Source: an uncultured Muribaculaceae bacterium
Lineage (GTDB): Bacteria > Bacteroidota > Bacteroidia > Bacteroidales > Muribaculaceae
Assembly (NCBI GenBank): GCA_944321685.1
Contig: CALUMH010000003.1
Span: 62,001 to 126,000, forward strand
Direction: 5' to 3'
Length of the DNA: 64,000 nt
The notes beneath the pieces are model-generated. The model was not told where the DNA came from and did not search any database. It saw only the letters and a list, made by a program, of their open reading frames with translations. Position numbers and translations under genes: made by a program. Within the stretch, counting starts at the first letter, position 1. Every line of letters begins with the position of its first letter. Shown here in pieces: positions 7,946 to 17,848 of this stretch.

Positions 7946-8500
7946 ATGAAAGACATTATTCCAAATGTCGATTATGAAGGAGCGCAATGGTTTGTAATGC
8001 GCGACCTGACACGACCCAACGCCAAGCGTCCGGCGTATGTGTTGGTTGGCGAGGCGGGTATCAGGTATTTCACTCCTATGGTGTGGAAGATACGCACCAT
8101 TGGTGGTCGGCGTGAACGCCGGTGGACACCTGTAATTCACGACCTGCTTTTCGTTTACAGCACACGCCGTGAACTCGACCCGCTGGTAGAAAACACCGCC
8201 ACTTTCCAGTACCGCTTCATGCGCAATATGCATAACATTCCAATGACAGTCCGTTTCGAGGAAATGGAACACTTTATTCGCGCAGTAAGTTCTTGTGAGT
8301 CTCCCCAATATTTTAATCCCGATGAAATCACACCGGCAATGTGCAACCGTCGCATCCGCATCATCGGAGGCCGCCTCGACGGCTGCGAGGGTTACCTGCT
8401 CACCACGCGCGGCTCGCGCCGTAAGCGGCTGCTTGTGGAATTACCTTCGCTGCTTTCTGCTGCCGTGGAAGTTGAGCCCGAGTATATTCAATTGATATGA
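7946..8500 (+). CDS. upxY: UpxY-family transcription antiterminator (right locus)
   Basis: 184 residues, NusG/RfaH-like with the same NGN and KOW-like layout as the left copy. The two proteins are near-identical over most of their length. They differ in the N-terminal dozen residues and in short patches, such as ERRWTPVI against ERLLVPVM, RNMHNIP against RGSRQEP, and about residues 105-135. These patches are candidates for leader specificity. It is the first gene of the right operon and wza follows after 25 bases. Expression should depend on the invertible promoter being turned to the right. Confidence 0.93.
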   Translation: MKDIIPNVDYEGAQWFVMRDLTRPNAKRPAYVLVGEAGIRYFTPMVWKIRTIGGRRERRWTPVIHDLLFVYSTRRELDPLVENTATFQYRFMRNMHNIPMTVRFEEMEHFIRAVSSCESPQYFNPDEITPAMCNRRIRIIGGRLDGCEGYLLTTRGSRRKRLLVELPSLLSAAVEVEPEYIQLI

Positions 8501-8525
8501 TATTTTTCAAAAACAAAAAAACGAT

Positions 8526-9347
8526 ATGAATAAACGTACCGTATTTTATACCTTATCATTGTTATTTATAGGAATGATAATGTTAAGTTCCTGCGGCTCA
8601 TCAAAAGACGTAGTGTATTTCCAAGATCTTGGCCCCGACCAAACAGAAATCAAGCTCCCGGTATCACAGGCTATTACAATAAAGCCCGAGGACAAAATAT
8701 CAATCATCGTCAACAGCCGCGACCCGCAGCTGACCGATATGTTTAACTTGCCATACGTGACTCGGCAACTGGGGCAATCTCTACGCTCAGACTATTCTGT
8801 TGGGTCCAATTCGGGCATCTCGGGATACACTGTCGATGAAAACGGAGAAATCGACTTCCCTGTGCTGGGGAAAATTTACGTCGCCGGGAAAACCCGGCAG
8901 GAAATAGCAGACTACATCAAAAGCGAGCTTGTTCGTGACAACCTCGTGAAAGACCCGGTGGTAACGGTGGAATTCATGAACCTGTGCATAGCAGTGCTCG
9001 GTGAAGTTAACGCCCCGGGGCGGTTCGCTATCGACCGCGACAGGGTGACTATTCTTGATGCATTAAGTATGGCGGGCGACCTGACGATATACGGCAACCG
9101 CACAAACGTGTTGGTGCTAAGGCAGGAAGGAGGCACGCAGCGCGTTTATGCAATCGACCTTACTTCGGGCCGGCAAGTTTATTCATCGCCCGCCTATTTC
9201 TTGCAGCAAAACGACGTGGTGTACGTGGAACCAAATGAGATGAAAGCGCGGCAGTCCACCGTCAACGGAAACAATGTCCGCTCCACCTCTTTCTGGATTT
9301 CACTCGCGTCGCTGCTGACATCGGTGGCAATCCTTATCGTAAACTGA
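8526..9347 (+). CDS. wza: Wza-like polysaccharide export lipoprotein (right locus)
   Basis: 273 residues with a lipoprotein signal (lipobox LSSC, Cys23), the poly-export domain (IKPEDKISIIVNSRDPQL) and SLBB-type segments (GEVNAPGRFAIDRDRVTILD). It has a C-terminal hydrophobic stretch. It aligns along its full length with the left-locus Wza, so the two loci share a duplicated export module. It is the outer membrane exit channel for the right-locus polysaccharide. It lies between upxY and wzc on the same strand. Confidence 0.93.
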   Translation: MNKRTVFYTLSLLFIGMIMLSSCGSSKDVVYFQDLGPDQTEIKLPVSQAITIKPEDKISIIVNSRDPQLTDMFNLPYVTRQLGQSLRSDYSVGSNSGISGYTVDENGEIDFPVLGKIYVAGKTRQEIADYIKSELVRDNLVKDPVVTVEFMNLCIAVLGEVNAPGRFAIDRDRVTILDALSMAGDLTIYGNRTNVLVLRQEGGTQRVYAIDLTSGRQVYSSPAYFLQQNDVVYVEPNEMKARQSTVNGNNVRSTSFWISLASLLTSVAILIVN

Positions 9348-9416
9348 CATTCCGGTACAATATGCACACGGCAATCCTTATATAAAAAGTATTAACATCC
9401 CATTTCTCTTTCAATC

Positions 9417-11813
9417 GTGGAAAATCAGAACAACATAACCCAGGAGCAGAATAACGACTTCATCAACGTGAAAGACCTGATGTACCTTTGCATGGCAAAG
9501 TGGTACTGGTTCGTGATATCAATAGTGGCTGCAGTATGCGTGGCTGTGGCTTACTTGCTGTCCACTCCGCCGGTGTACACGCGTTCGGCAGCGATCCTAA
9601 TAAAAGAGGACGACCAGGGCGGCATCGGCGGCAGCGCTTCAGACATGCTTGGCGACTTCGACCTGTTCCGGACGAAGTCAAACGTAAACAACGAGATGCA
9701 GTCGATACAGTCCCCGGCAGTGATGCTCGATGTGGTCCGCCGTTTGAACCTCGACGTGGATTACCGCACCGACGGCCGCTTCTACCGCGAAGTGCTTTAC
9801 GGAAGCAACTGCCCATATGTCGTGGCATTTGCAGACCTGCAAGACAACGAGGACGCCTCCATGACAATATTGCCCGACAAGCCGGGAACCGTGAAGTTGA
9901 CAAACTTCACGCGCGGCGACATGGAGTCGGACATGGAAATCACGGCCTACCTGAACGACACGGTGGAGACCCCGGCAGGACGCATAGTGGTGGCGGCAGC
10001 GGCAGGAAACGATTCGGCCTCGTACAGCGCCCCTGTGTTCGTAACACGCTCCGGGTTGCTCGCCACCACAAAGGCTTACTCGGCCAACCTGTCGGTGATG
10101 CTCGGCGATGAAAAATCCACAATCATCAACCTGTCGTTCAAGGACGTGTGCACTCGCCGAGCCGAAGACGTCCTTAACACCATCATTGCAGTGTACAACG
10201 AAAATTGGATCAAGGACAAGAACCAGGTGGCCGTGAGCACATCGATGTTCATCAACGAACGTCTGGGCGTGATCGAGCAGGAACTGGGCAACGTCGATGA
10301 GAGCATTTCTTCTTACAAAAGCCAGAACCTGCTCCCAGACGTGCAGGCCGCCGCCAGCATGTACATGGAACAGAGCAGCGAAACTTCGTCGCAAATACTG
10401 GCGCTGAACACGCAACTGTCGATGGCGCGGTACATACGGAACTACCTGGCTGGCGCGACCGCCGACAACCAGCTAATCCCGGCAAACTCGGGAATAGAAA
10501 GTTCTGCCATAGAAAAACAAATTTCGGAATACAACACGCTGCAACTGCGCCGAAACGACCTGGTCGCCAACAGCAGCGAGAAGAACCCGCTCGCAATCGA
10601 CATGGACCGCTCGCTGAAGAATATGCGCGCGGCAATAATCACATCGATCGACAACCACATAACCACGCTCGACACTCAGATTGCCGGGCTCCAACGCAGC
10701 GAACAGCAAACGACGGCACGCATCGCCGCCAACCCAACGCAGGGAAAATACCTGCTGTCGGTGGAACGGCAGCAAAAGGTAAAAGAAGCACTATACCTGT
10801 TCCTGTTGCAAAAGCGCGAGGAAAACGAGCTCTCGCAGGCTTTCACAGCATACAACACGCGCATCATCACGCCGCCATACGGCGACCTCGCCCCTACCTC
10901 GCCCGCCAAAATGAACATTCTGCTCGCGGCCATCGTGCTCGGGCTGCTCATACCGGTGGCCGTGATATTCATGCGCGAAAGCATGAACACACGCCTGCGC
11001 GGCCGCAAAGACCTTGAACACATCACAATTCCGTTTGCCGGGGAAATTCCGCTCGCAGCCACAGGACGCAAAAAGAAGCAAGCTGAAGATGGCACAATCG
11101 TGATACGCCAAGGGAACCGAGATGTGGTGAACGAAGCCTTCCGTGTGCTACGCACAAACCTCGAATTCATGCTCGGCGACAAGCCTGCCGGCGAAAAAGC
11201 ACCCGTGCTTCTGTTCACCTCGTTCAATCCCGGCAGCGGCAAGACTTTCATCACCGTAAACACGGCCGCAAGCCTCGCAATAAAAGGCAAACGCGTGCTG
11301 GTAATCGACGGAGACCTGCGGCACGGCTCGACATCGAAATACGCCGGCTCGCCACGCCACGGCCTGAGCGACTTCCTCGCACGCCGCGCCGACGATCCCA
11401 ACCCGCTTATCGTCGAGATTCCCGGCCACGAGAAGCTCGACATCCTCCCGGTGGGCATTATTCCGCCCAACCCTGCCGAACTGCTTGCATCGCCATACTT
11501 CGCCAAGCTCATCGATGAAATGCGCTCCCGGTACGACTACGTGTTCATCGACTGCCCGCCAATCGAGATTGTGGCCGACACACAAATCATCGAGAAACTC
11601 GCCGACCGTACCATCTTCATCGTCCGCGCAGGACTGCTTGAACGCGACATGCTCCCGCAACTGCAACGCAACTACGACGAGCACCGCTTCAAGAACATGG
11701 CCCTCGTGCTAAACGGCACCACCGGCTCTGGCGCCCGCAACTCACGCTACGGTTACAAATACGGATACCACTATGGCTACGGCTCCGACAGCTACTACTC
11801 AAAAGAGAAATGA
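9417..11813 (+). CDS. wzc: Wzc-like chain-length regulator and BY-kinase (right locus)
   Basis: 798 residues starting with GTG. It has a Wzz domain with a first membrane segment near residues 36-55, a coiled periplasmic region, and a second membrane segment near 500-520. The kinase domain has FNPGSGKT (about 605), VIDGDLRHG (about 628) and VFIDCPP (about 710). The tyrosine-rich tail is SRYGYKYGYHYGYG. The DNA is GC-rich, in strong contrast to the cassette that starts right after it. No dedicated phosphatase gene is seen in this locus, so the PHP phosphatase at 2249-2971 may serve both kinases. Confidence 0.95.
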   Translation: MENQNNITQEQNNDFINVKDLMYLCMAKWYWFVISIVAAVCVAVAYLLSTPPVYTRSAAILIKEDDQGGIGGSASDMLGDFDLFRTKSNVNNEMQSIQSPAVMLDVVRRLNLDVDYRTDGRFYREVLYGSNCPYVVAFADLQDNEDASMTILPDKPGTVKLTNFTRGDMESDMEITAYLNDTVETPAGRIVVAAAAGNDSASYSAPVFVTRSGLLATTKAYSANLSVMLGDEKSTIINLSFKDVCTRRAEDVLNTIIAVYNENWIKDKNQVAVSTSMFINERLGVIEQELGNVDESISSYKSQNLLPDVQAAASMYMEQSSETSSQILALNTQLSMARYIRNYLAGATADNQLIPANSGIESSAIEKQISEYNTLQLRRNDLVANSSEKNPLAIDMDRSLKNMRAAIITSIDNHITTLDTQIAGLQRSEQQTTARIAANPTQGKYLLSVERQQKVKEALYLFLLQKREENELSQAFTAYNTRIITPPYGDLAPTSPAKMNILLAAIVLGLLIPVAVIFMRESMNTRLRGRKDLEHITIPFAGEIPLAATGRKKKQAEDGTIVIRQGNRDVVNEAFRVLRTNLEFMLGDKPAGEKAPVLLFTSFNPGSGKTFITVNTAASLAIKGKRVLVIDGDLRHGSTSKYAGSPRHGLSDFLARRADDPNPLIVEIPGHEKLDILPVGIIPPNPAELLASPYFAKLIDEMRSRYDYVFIDCPPIEIVADTQIIEKLADRTIFIVRAGLLERDMLPQLQRNYDEHRFKNMALVLNGTTGSGARNSRYGYKYGYHYGYGSDSYYSKEK

Positions 11814-11914
11814 TAAGCTTTATATTAATTTAGTATTGTTATGCATTCTAATTTTTTATAAAACAAATACCCATAATATTATTTATATAAAATTCTAATC
11901 ATCGCTAACATAAA

Positions 11915-13447
11915 ATGGATACCAATAACTCTAGAAATAAACGTATAGCAAAAAATACAATTTATCTATATGTTAGGATGATACTATTCCTGCTAATCAA
12001 ATTATATACATCTAGAGTTGCATTGCATGTCTTGGGTGTTACGGACTATGGTATATATAATTTGGTGGCAGGAATTATTGTAATGTTTTCCTTCCTCAAT
12101 TCAGCAATAAGTGGAGCCAGTCAAAGATTCTTTAATGTAGCCTTAGGTGAAAATAATTCTCAAAAATTACGCACTTATTTCATTAATTCGGTTAACATCC
12201 ATTTTATCATTGGCTTATTTATGGTAATTCTTTCTGAAACCATTGGATTATATTTACTTAACAACAAATTAAACATCCCCCCTGAAAGAATATCTGCTGC
12301 ATACATTACATTTCATTTGGCCGTATTGTCATGTTTTTTTACAATTCTCAGGGCACCATACAATGCAATCATCATCGCTTATGAAAAAATGTCATTCTAT
12401 GCCTATATCAGCATTATTGAAGTAGTTTTAAATTTAGCTATTATATACATTCTGCCGATTTGGGATTTTGATAAGCTAAACCTTTATTCCTGGTTAATGG
12501 CTTTGATTACAATATGTATATTAATCATATATATAATATATTGCAATGTGTGTTTCCCGGTAACAAGATACAAATTTTCGTTTTCCAAACCAATAATGAA
12601 AACCATCATGTCATTCTCGTTGTGGAGCACATTAAGCAGTTTTGCAAACATCATAACCAAGCAATCACTTAACATTATCCTAAACGTATTCATGGGAGTA
12701 GCTATCAATGCTGCCTCAGCAATAATGACCCAAGTATCATCTGCAATATATTCTTTTATTCAAAATTTCCAGATAGCAGCAAATCCTCAACTAATACAAA
12801 GCTATGCAAGTAATGATTTACAATACTTGAAAAATTTATTTAATATAACATCAAAGGCTTCTTTTTATTTGATGCTATTCTTTTCCATTCCAGCAATATT
12901 GTGTATGGATGAAGTTTTACACTTGTGGTTAGGAACAGTTCCTCAGTACACAAACTCTTTTTGCATTTTATCGATTGCGGCACTGTTGATAAATACATTA
13001 GGCGGTCCTATTTGGACTACCATACAAGCATCAGGCGAAATAAAAAAATATCAAACGATTATTTTTGTAGTAACAATCTTGAATATACCTTTTTATTATA
13101 TAATATTATATCTCGGCTTACAGCCTCAATACACATTGTATTTACCAATCATAACTAACATAATAATAGTTATAAATGGAATATACCTATTAAGCAAAAT
13201 ATCTAATTTTTCAATCAAAGAGTACAATATGCGGATATTTATACCAATATTAAAAGTTGGCATAATATCTACTATTGCACCATACATTACGGCATACTTG
13301 TTACAAGATAAAATGTCGGACATTACTTTCATCATCACCATTACCATAATTTCAATTCTTTCAATTTCGATATGTGTATATATGTGCGGTCTTGAAAAGA
13401 CTGAAAAAAAAATATTAATCGACAATATTCATAAATCAATAAAATGA
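11915..13447 (+). CDS. Polysaccharide flippase (Wzx/MATE-like), right capsule locus
   Basis: 510 residues, strongly hydrophobic, with about 12-14 membrane segments. N-terminal features are typical of O-antigen/capsule flippases (TSRVALHVLGVTDYGIYNLV; SGASQRFFNVALG). It should flip the undecaprenyl-linked repeat unit. It is the first gene of the AT-rich cassette, and its stop overlaps the next start by 4 bases (ATGA), so translation is coupled. Confidence 0.9.
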   Translation: MDTNNSRNKRIAKNTIYLYVRMILFLLIKLYTSRVALHVLGVTDYGIYNLVAGIIVMFSFLNSAISGASQRFFNVALGENNSQKLRTYFINSVNIHFIIGLFMVILSETIGLYLLNNKLNIPPERISAAYITFHLAVLSCFFTILRAPYNAIIIAYEKMSFYAYISIIEVVLNLAIIYILPIWDFDKLNLYSWLMALITICILIIYIIYCNVCFPVTRYKFSFSKPIMKTIMSFSLWSTLSSFANIITKQSLNIILNVFMGVAINAASAIMTQVSSAIYSFIQNFQIAANPQLIQSYASNDLQYLKNLFNITSKASFYLMLFFSIPAILCMDEVLHLWLGTVPQYTNSFCILSIAALLINTLGGPIWTTIQASGEIKKYQTIIFVVTILNIPFYYIILYLGLQPQYTLYLPIITNIIIVINGIYLLSKISNFSIKEYNMRIFIPILKVGIISTIAPYITAYLLQDKMSDITFIITITIISILSISICVYMCGLEKTEKKILIDNIHKSIK

Positions 13448-14421
13448 AAATTTCGATAATTGTTCCCATTTACAATTTGGGTGAATTTTACATCAATAGA
13501 TGCGTTTCGAGCATTCTCGCCCAAACCTACAAGGATTTTGAATTAATACTTGTAGATGATGGCTCTACTGATTCATCTAAGGACATATGCGACTTAATGC
13601 TCTTAAAAGATAAGCGAATACGAGTATTGCATAAGGAGAATGGTGGTGCAGCTTCAGCAAGGATATATGGAGTTGAACATTCCAAAGGCGTATGGATTAC
13701 ATTTGTAGATGGAGATGATGTGGTCACTCCAAATGCGCTGAAAGACTTATTAGAAACACCGGATATACATAACTACGATATTGTAGTTGGTACGATTATT
13801 ATAAATAATCAATATATTTTTAAACATCAAATAGACAAACGTATATTGGATAAGTATGAGTATATTGATGCCTTATTGTTAGGAAAAACATCGATCGGCC
13901 CTTATGCCAAATTATTTAACAAAAAACTATTTGCTGACAAGGAACTAATTGCGCCTAAAGAGATTATTCAAAATGAAGATTTGTTATTATTAATAACATT
14001 AGCTTCAAATGCAAAAACAATATATATTAATCAAAATGCAGTTTGCTATAATTACGTATTCCGCAATGATAGTGTATCAAAATCTCAATCGATGCCTTTT
14101 AATACGTGGATTACTCTTTTCAATATAATTCAAAAACGATTATGGCAAATAACCGATTGCGACAAACTAAAGAAGTCCTTTTTTATATATAGATTAAATA
14201 GGTTATATCTTAATAACATTTTGAAAGGTAATGTATTTGATACAAATAATGAATACATACAGTCATTAATTAATGAAAGTCATAATTATTCATTATCATT
14301 CAGAGAACAAAGAATAGTAAAGTTATTGAATCATAAATACCTAAGAAAAATAAGATATTATTTACACAAATTTACCATTTCAAATAAGAGCTTAATAAAA
14401 AATTTAATAACTCGAAAATGA
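13444..14421 (+). CDS. Glycosyltransferase family 2
   Basis: 325 residues. GT-A fold start KISIIVPIYNLGEFYINRCV, LVDDGSTDSSKDIC for nucleotide binding, and the DxD-type motif FVDGDD near residue 94. It adds one sugar of the repeat unit on the cytoplasmic face of the membrane. It is coupled by ATGA overlaps to the flippase before it and the Fe-S protein after it. The sugar is unknown. Confidence 0.9.
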   Translation: MKISIIVPIYNLGEFYINRCVSSILAQTYKDFELILVDDGSTDSSKDICDLMLLKDKRIRVLHKENGGAASARIYGVEHSKGVWITFVDGDDVVTPNALKDLLETPDIHNYDIVVGTIIINNQYIFKHQIDKRILDKYEYIDALLLGKTSIGPYAKLFNKKLFADKELIAPKEIIQNEDLLLLITLASNAKTIYINQNAVCYNYVFRNDSVSKSQSMPFNTWITLFNIIQKRLWQITDCDKLKKSFFIYRLNRLYLNNILKGNVFDTNNEYIQSLINESHNYSLSFREQRIVKLLNHKYLRKIRYYLHKFTISNKSLIKNLITRK

Positions 14422-15551
14422 ATAATGTATCTTCAATAGCAGATTGCTACGGGTGTGGCGTATGTGCGATTGTTTGCAGTAGAAATATTATAAAATTAAA
14501 TCTTAATAATAATGGCTTTTATGAGCCTAAAATAGTTGACACAACAAAATGTATAAATTGTAAGCTATGTGTAAATGTTTGTGCATATATTCACGATGAT
14601 ATCTCATCAAAAAACTCTGTCCTTAAAAGTTTTGCAGGGTGGAGCAAAAACGATAATATCAGATTTGAATGTTCATCAGGAGGAGCCAGTTATGAATTAG
14701 GACAAGCTTTAATAAAAGCCGGATATGAAGTTTGTGGCGTTAGGTATAATTGTGTGTTAAATAGAGCTGAACATTATATAGCAACAACATCTGAGGAGTT
14801 AAAAGCATCTATAGGCAGCAAATACATTCAAAGTTATACAGTTGACTGTTTTAAGTTGATTAATAGGAAGAAAAGATATCTTGTCACAGGAACCCCATGT
14901 CAAATAGACTCATTTCGCAGATACATACAACAATTTAAAATTGAAGATAATTTTATATTATTAGATTTTTTCTGTCATGGGGTACCTTCTATGTTATTAT
15001 GGAAAAAATATATTGCAAAAGTCGAAAAAGAGACAGGAAAAACGACATCAGTTTCTTGGCGGAATAAACATACCGGATGGCATGATTCATGGGCTATGGC
15101 TGTAACAGGAAACAAATGCTCTCGTGAATCTGATTTAAATCCTATTTATATATCACATTTTTCCAAAGGAGATGTTTTTTACAATTTGTTTCTTAATAAT
15201 TCATGCTTAGGAAAAGCATGTTATGATAAATGCAAATATAAATATAATAATTCGTCTGCCGATATACGTATTGGTGATATGTGGGGGCAGACGTATAAAG
15301 ATAATCAAAAAGGGGTGAGCGCAATTGTTGCTTTTACACAGAAAGGCTTGGAATGCCTGGAACAATGTAATTTAGAACTAAGGGAAATTGCATTTGAAAC
15401 AGTTACTGAAGGACAGATGCTAAAATCTCCTAAAAAACCGATGTGCTACAGATGGTGTAAACTTGCGTTAAAGATGCCAATTAAACTTAATATCGTATTA
15501 TTTATATCCAAAGTTATAAATTTTTGTGGACATAAAATTCTAAAAAAATGA
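14418..15551 (+). CDS. Fe-S / coenzyme F420 hydrogenase beta-subunit-like (FrhB) protein
   Basis: 377 residues. Two 4Fe-4S ferredoxin clusters at the N-terminus: DCYGCGVCAIVCS and KCINCKLCVNVC, both CxxCxxCxxxC. An FrhB-type domain follows (ECSSGGASYELGQALI; LVTGTPCQIDSFRRYI; LLDFFCHGVPS; IRIGDMWG). This family is common in polysaccharide loci beside pyruvyl transferases. It probably performs a flavin-dependent redox step on a sugar or bound group, but no reaction is established that I can name. ATGA overlaps link it to both neighbours, and the downstream one is a pyruvyl transferase. Confidence 0.85.
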   Translation: MNNVSSIADCYGCGVCAIVCSRNIIKLNLNNNGFYEPKIVDTTKCINCKLCVNVCAYIHDDISSKNSVLKSFAGWSKNDNIRFECSSGGASYELGQALIKAGYEVCGVRYNCVLNRAEHYIATTSEELKASIGSKYIQSYTVDCFKLINRKKRYLVTGTPCQIDSFRRYIQQFKIEDNFILLDFFCHGVPSMLLWKKYIAKVEKETGKTTSVSWRNKHTGWHDSWAMAVTGNKCSRESDLNPIYISHFSKGDVFYNLFLNNSCLGKACYDKCKYKYNNSSADIRIGDMWGQTYKDNQKGVSAIVAFTQKGLECLEQCNLELREIAFETVTEGQMLKSPKKPMCYRWCKLALKMPIKLNIVLFISKVINFCGHKILKK

Positions 15552-16669
15552 ACAAAGACCCTAAAATAGGAATAATTACTATGCACAAAGTGCTAAACTA
15601 TGGTTCGGCACTACAAGCTTTTGCACTGCAAAAAATTATTTCAGATGCAGGATATCGCGTAGAACTGATTGATTATATATTTCCAAACAAGAAAGTAAAA
15701 AAATCAATTTACTCAATCATCAAAAAAATTTTACTATACATTTTCTTTGGAGTCTCAACAGAAAAAAAACAAAAAAATTTCAATCATTTTTACTCTGAAT
15801 TTTATTGCTGTTCTAAACAGACATATTATTCATCTCAAGATTTAGTAAAATGTCCTCCTAAATATGATATTTATATCACAGGAAGCGATCAAGTGTGGAA
15901 CCCAACTCATATAAAAAACGACAATAGTTTTTTATTGGATTTTGCCCCCGATGATGCTGCAAGAATCTCATATGCATCAAGTTTTTCAACAAAAGATATA
16001 GATGAGAATTTGACATCTAGATATGCCAAGTACTTATCAAGATACAAGTATCTATCTGTAAGAGAGCAGTCGGGGAAAGATTTGATTTATAAAATCACTT
16101 CTAAGACAGCAGAAATTGTATGCGACCCAACGTTATTATTGACAAAAGAAAATTGGGAAGAACTAATTACAAAGCAAGAATTGCCAATAAATAAACCGTA
16201 TATCTTGGCATACATACTTAGATATGCCTATGACCCATATCCCGAAATAAACAAAATTTTAAACGACATTCAGCGACTTTTAGGAGGTATGCGTATTGTT
16301 TTCCTTGATTGGTCGTTTGTAAATTCATATAGGAAAGGAGCAGCCGTGATAAAAAATTCAGGGCCATTGGATTTTATAAATTTAATCTCGAATGCGGCAT
16401 TCGTTATTACTACCTCTTTTCATGGCACCGCATTTGCAATAAATTTGGAGATACCATTTTATTCGGTTGTTTCTAAATACAATAACGATACTCGAATGAC
16501 CGATTTGCTTGAAATAGTCGGTGCGCAAGACAGGGCAATATCTTATGATGATAAAAATATTGATTATACAATTTCAATGGATTTTGGCCCGATAAGGGAA
16601 AAACTCTCCCAATTCAGAGATAAATCAAAATTATATTTATTCTCATCTATCCAAAATGCAACTAAATAG
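15548..16669 (+). CDS. Polysaccharide pyruvyl transferase family protein
   Basis: 373 residues of the CsaB/WcaK-type fold. It begins KIGIITMHKVLNYGSALQAF and carries YITGSDQVWNP and TTSFHGTAFAINLEIPF, the typical family segments. It would attach a pyruvate ketal (from phosphoenolpyruvate) to a sugar of the repeat unit, giving the polymer negative charge. Its start overlaps the stop of the FrhB-like gene (ATGA), and the pairing of these two families recurs in polysaccharide loci. Confidence 0.88.
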   Translation: MNKDPKIGIITMHKVLNYGSALQAFALQKIISDAGYRVELIDYIFPNKKVKKSIYSIIKKILLYIFFGVSTEKKQKNFNHFYSEFYCCSKQTYYSSQDLVKCPPKYDIYITGSDQVWNPTHIKNDNSFLLDFAPDDAARISYASSFSTKDIDENLTSRYAKYLSRYKYLSVREQSGKDLIYKITSKTAEIVCDPTLLLTKENWEELITKQELPINKPYILAYILRYAYDPYPEINKILNDIQRLLGGMRIVFLDWSFVNSYRKGAAVIKNSGPLDFINLISNAAFVITTSFHGTAFAINLEIPFYSVVSKYNNDTRMTDLLEIVGAQDRAISYDDKNIDYTISMDFGPIREKLSQFRDKSKLYLFSSIQNATK

Positions 16670-16706
16670 CATTTAGGATATTGGAATTCATATATTGCCG
16701 TTTTTT

Positions 16707-17837
16707 ATGATATTCAGTTGCATTATATATTCATTATTTGGTTATGTAATGTATTTCTTGGGTACTCAAGGTGCCCATAATTATGCATTGATAGGGAAAA
16801 AAACGGTTTTTTGGACGGTTAGCAATGTCTTGATAATACTGTTTTTCTCTGTTATAAGTGGCCTTAGATATAATGTAGGCGTTGACTATCCGACATATTA
16901 CAAGATATTCACGAATCTACAGAATGGCTTTGCTCCCAGTGAAAGCATAGAGCCCTTATTTGTTTATATTTCGCAATTATGGGTTAAACTTGGTGCCGGA
17001 CACTTCATGTATTTTGCATTTTGGGCATTCCTGCAGGTATTTTTTGTATACTATGGTTTAAAAAAACACCAATATCTGTATCCATTCATAGGGCTGCTTA
17101 TATTCTTGGGGCCGCATTACCTCTCATGGATGAATGGAATACGGCAATCCATTGTTGCGTGCGTATTCGTATGGGCATGCCATTTTATTATTGATAGGAA
17201 ATTTATAAAATATTGCATAGCGATAATTATTTGCTCATTTATGCATAAATCGGCAATTATCCTGCTTCCACTGTATTTTTTACCCAATGTTGATTATTTC
17301 AAAGGCAAATTCACATGGATTGCCGTCTTAATTGCATGCGCCATAATCGGACAAACAGGAATTGTCCAGAATTACATGAACTTTATCGGGCAGTATCTTT
17401 CTTTCATAGGGTATGATAATTACTCTCAATCGTTTGACAACATCATGGAAAACAGTGTTGACAGAGCTTTCGGACCACGAAGAATCTTAATGTTAATTAT
17501 AGAAATCCTGATAATCTGGTTTTCATCCGACATGAAAAGTTATTATAAGGACAAATTTTTATTGTTTTCATATAATATGTTTATTATATATGCATGTTTG
17601 TCTGAATTGCTTTCTAATACCAATTTCCTATTTACCAGGCCATTGTTATACTTTTTACCATTTGTTTTAATATGTTCTGCATTTCTTCTTGTGTATTTGA
17701 AAAATCGGTATGGCATGTTAAGCAGAAAACCAATATTTCTATTCGCGCTTCTAATTTCTTGCATATACACATTTGCAGCTGTAGCTGCAGTTGCAAATGA
17801 TCCGAATTCTTCTACGCTATTTAAATTTATTTTCTAA
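16707..17837 (+). CDS. EpsG-family / O-antigen polymerase-like membrane protein (Wzy role)
   Basis: About 376 residues from the ATG at 16707; a TTG at 16695 is in frame but less likely. It has around ten membrane segments. GLRYNVGVDYPTYYKIF and LSWMNGIRQSIVACVF resemble the conserved loops of the EpsG family. It is the only polymerase candidate in the right locus and would join flipped repeat units in the periplasm. It lies 37 bases after the pyruvyl transferase and 11 before the next glycosyltransferase. Confidence 0.85.
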   Translation: MIFSCIIYSLFGYVMYFLGTQGAHNYALIGKKTVFWTVSNVLIILFFSVISGLRYNVGVDYPTYYKIFTNLQNGFAPSESIEPLFVYISQLWVKLGAGHFMYFAFWAFLQVFFVYYGLKKHQYLYPFIGLLIFLGPHYLSWMNGIRQSIVACVFVWACHFIIDRKFIKYCIAIIICSFMHKSAIILLPLYFLPNVDYFKGKFTWIAVLIACAIIGQTGIVQNYMNFIGQYLSFIGYDNYSQSFDNIMENSVDRAFGPRRILMLIIEILIIWFSSDMKSYYKDKFLLFSYNMFIIYACLSELLSNTNFLFTRPLLYFLPFVLICSAFLLVYLKNRYGMLSRKPIFLFALLISCIYTFAAVAAVANDPNSSTLFKFIF

Positions 17838-17848
17838 ACTTTTCTATT

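Noticed and set aside
16695..16706. TTG start for the EpsG-like protein
   Set aside because: An ATG four codons later has normal spacing to the upstream gene and is the simpler choice.
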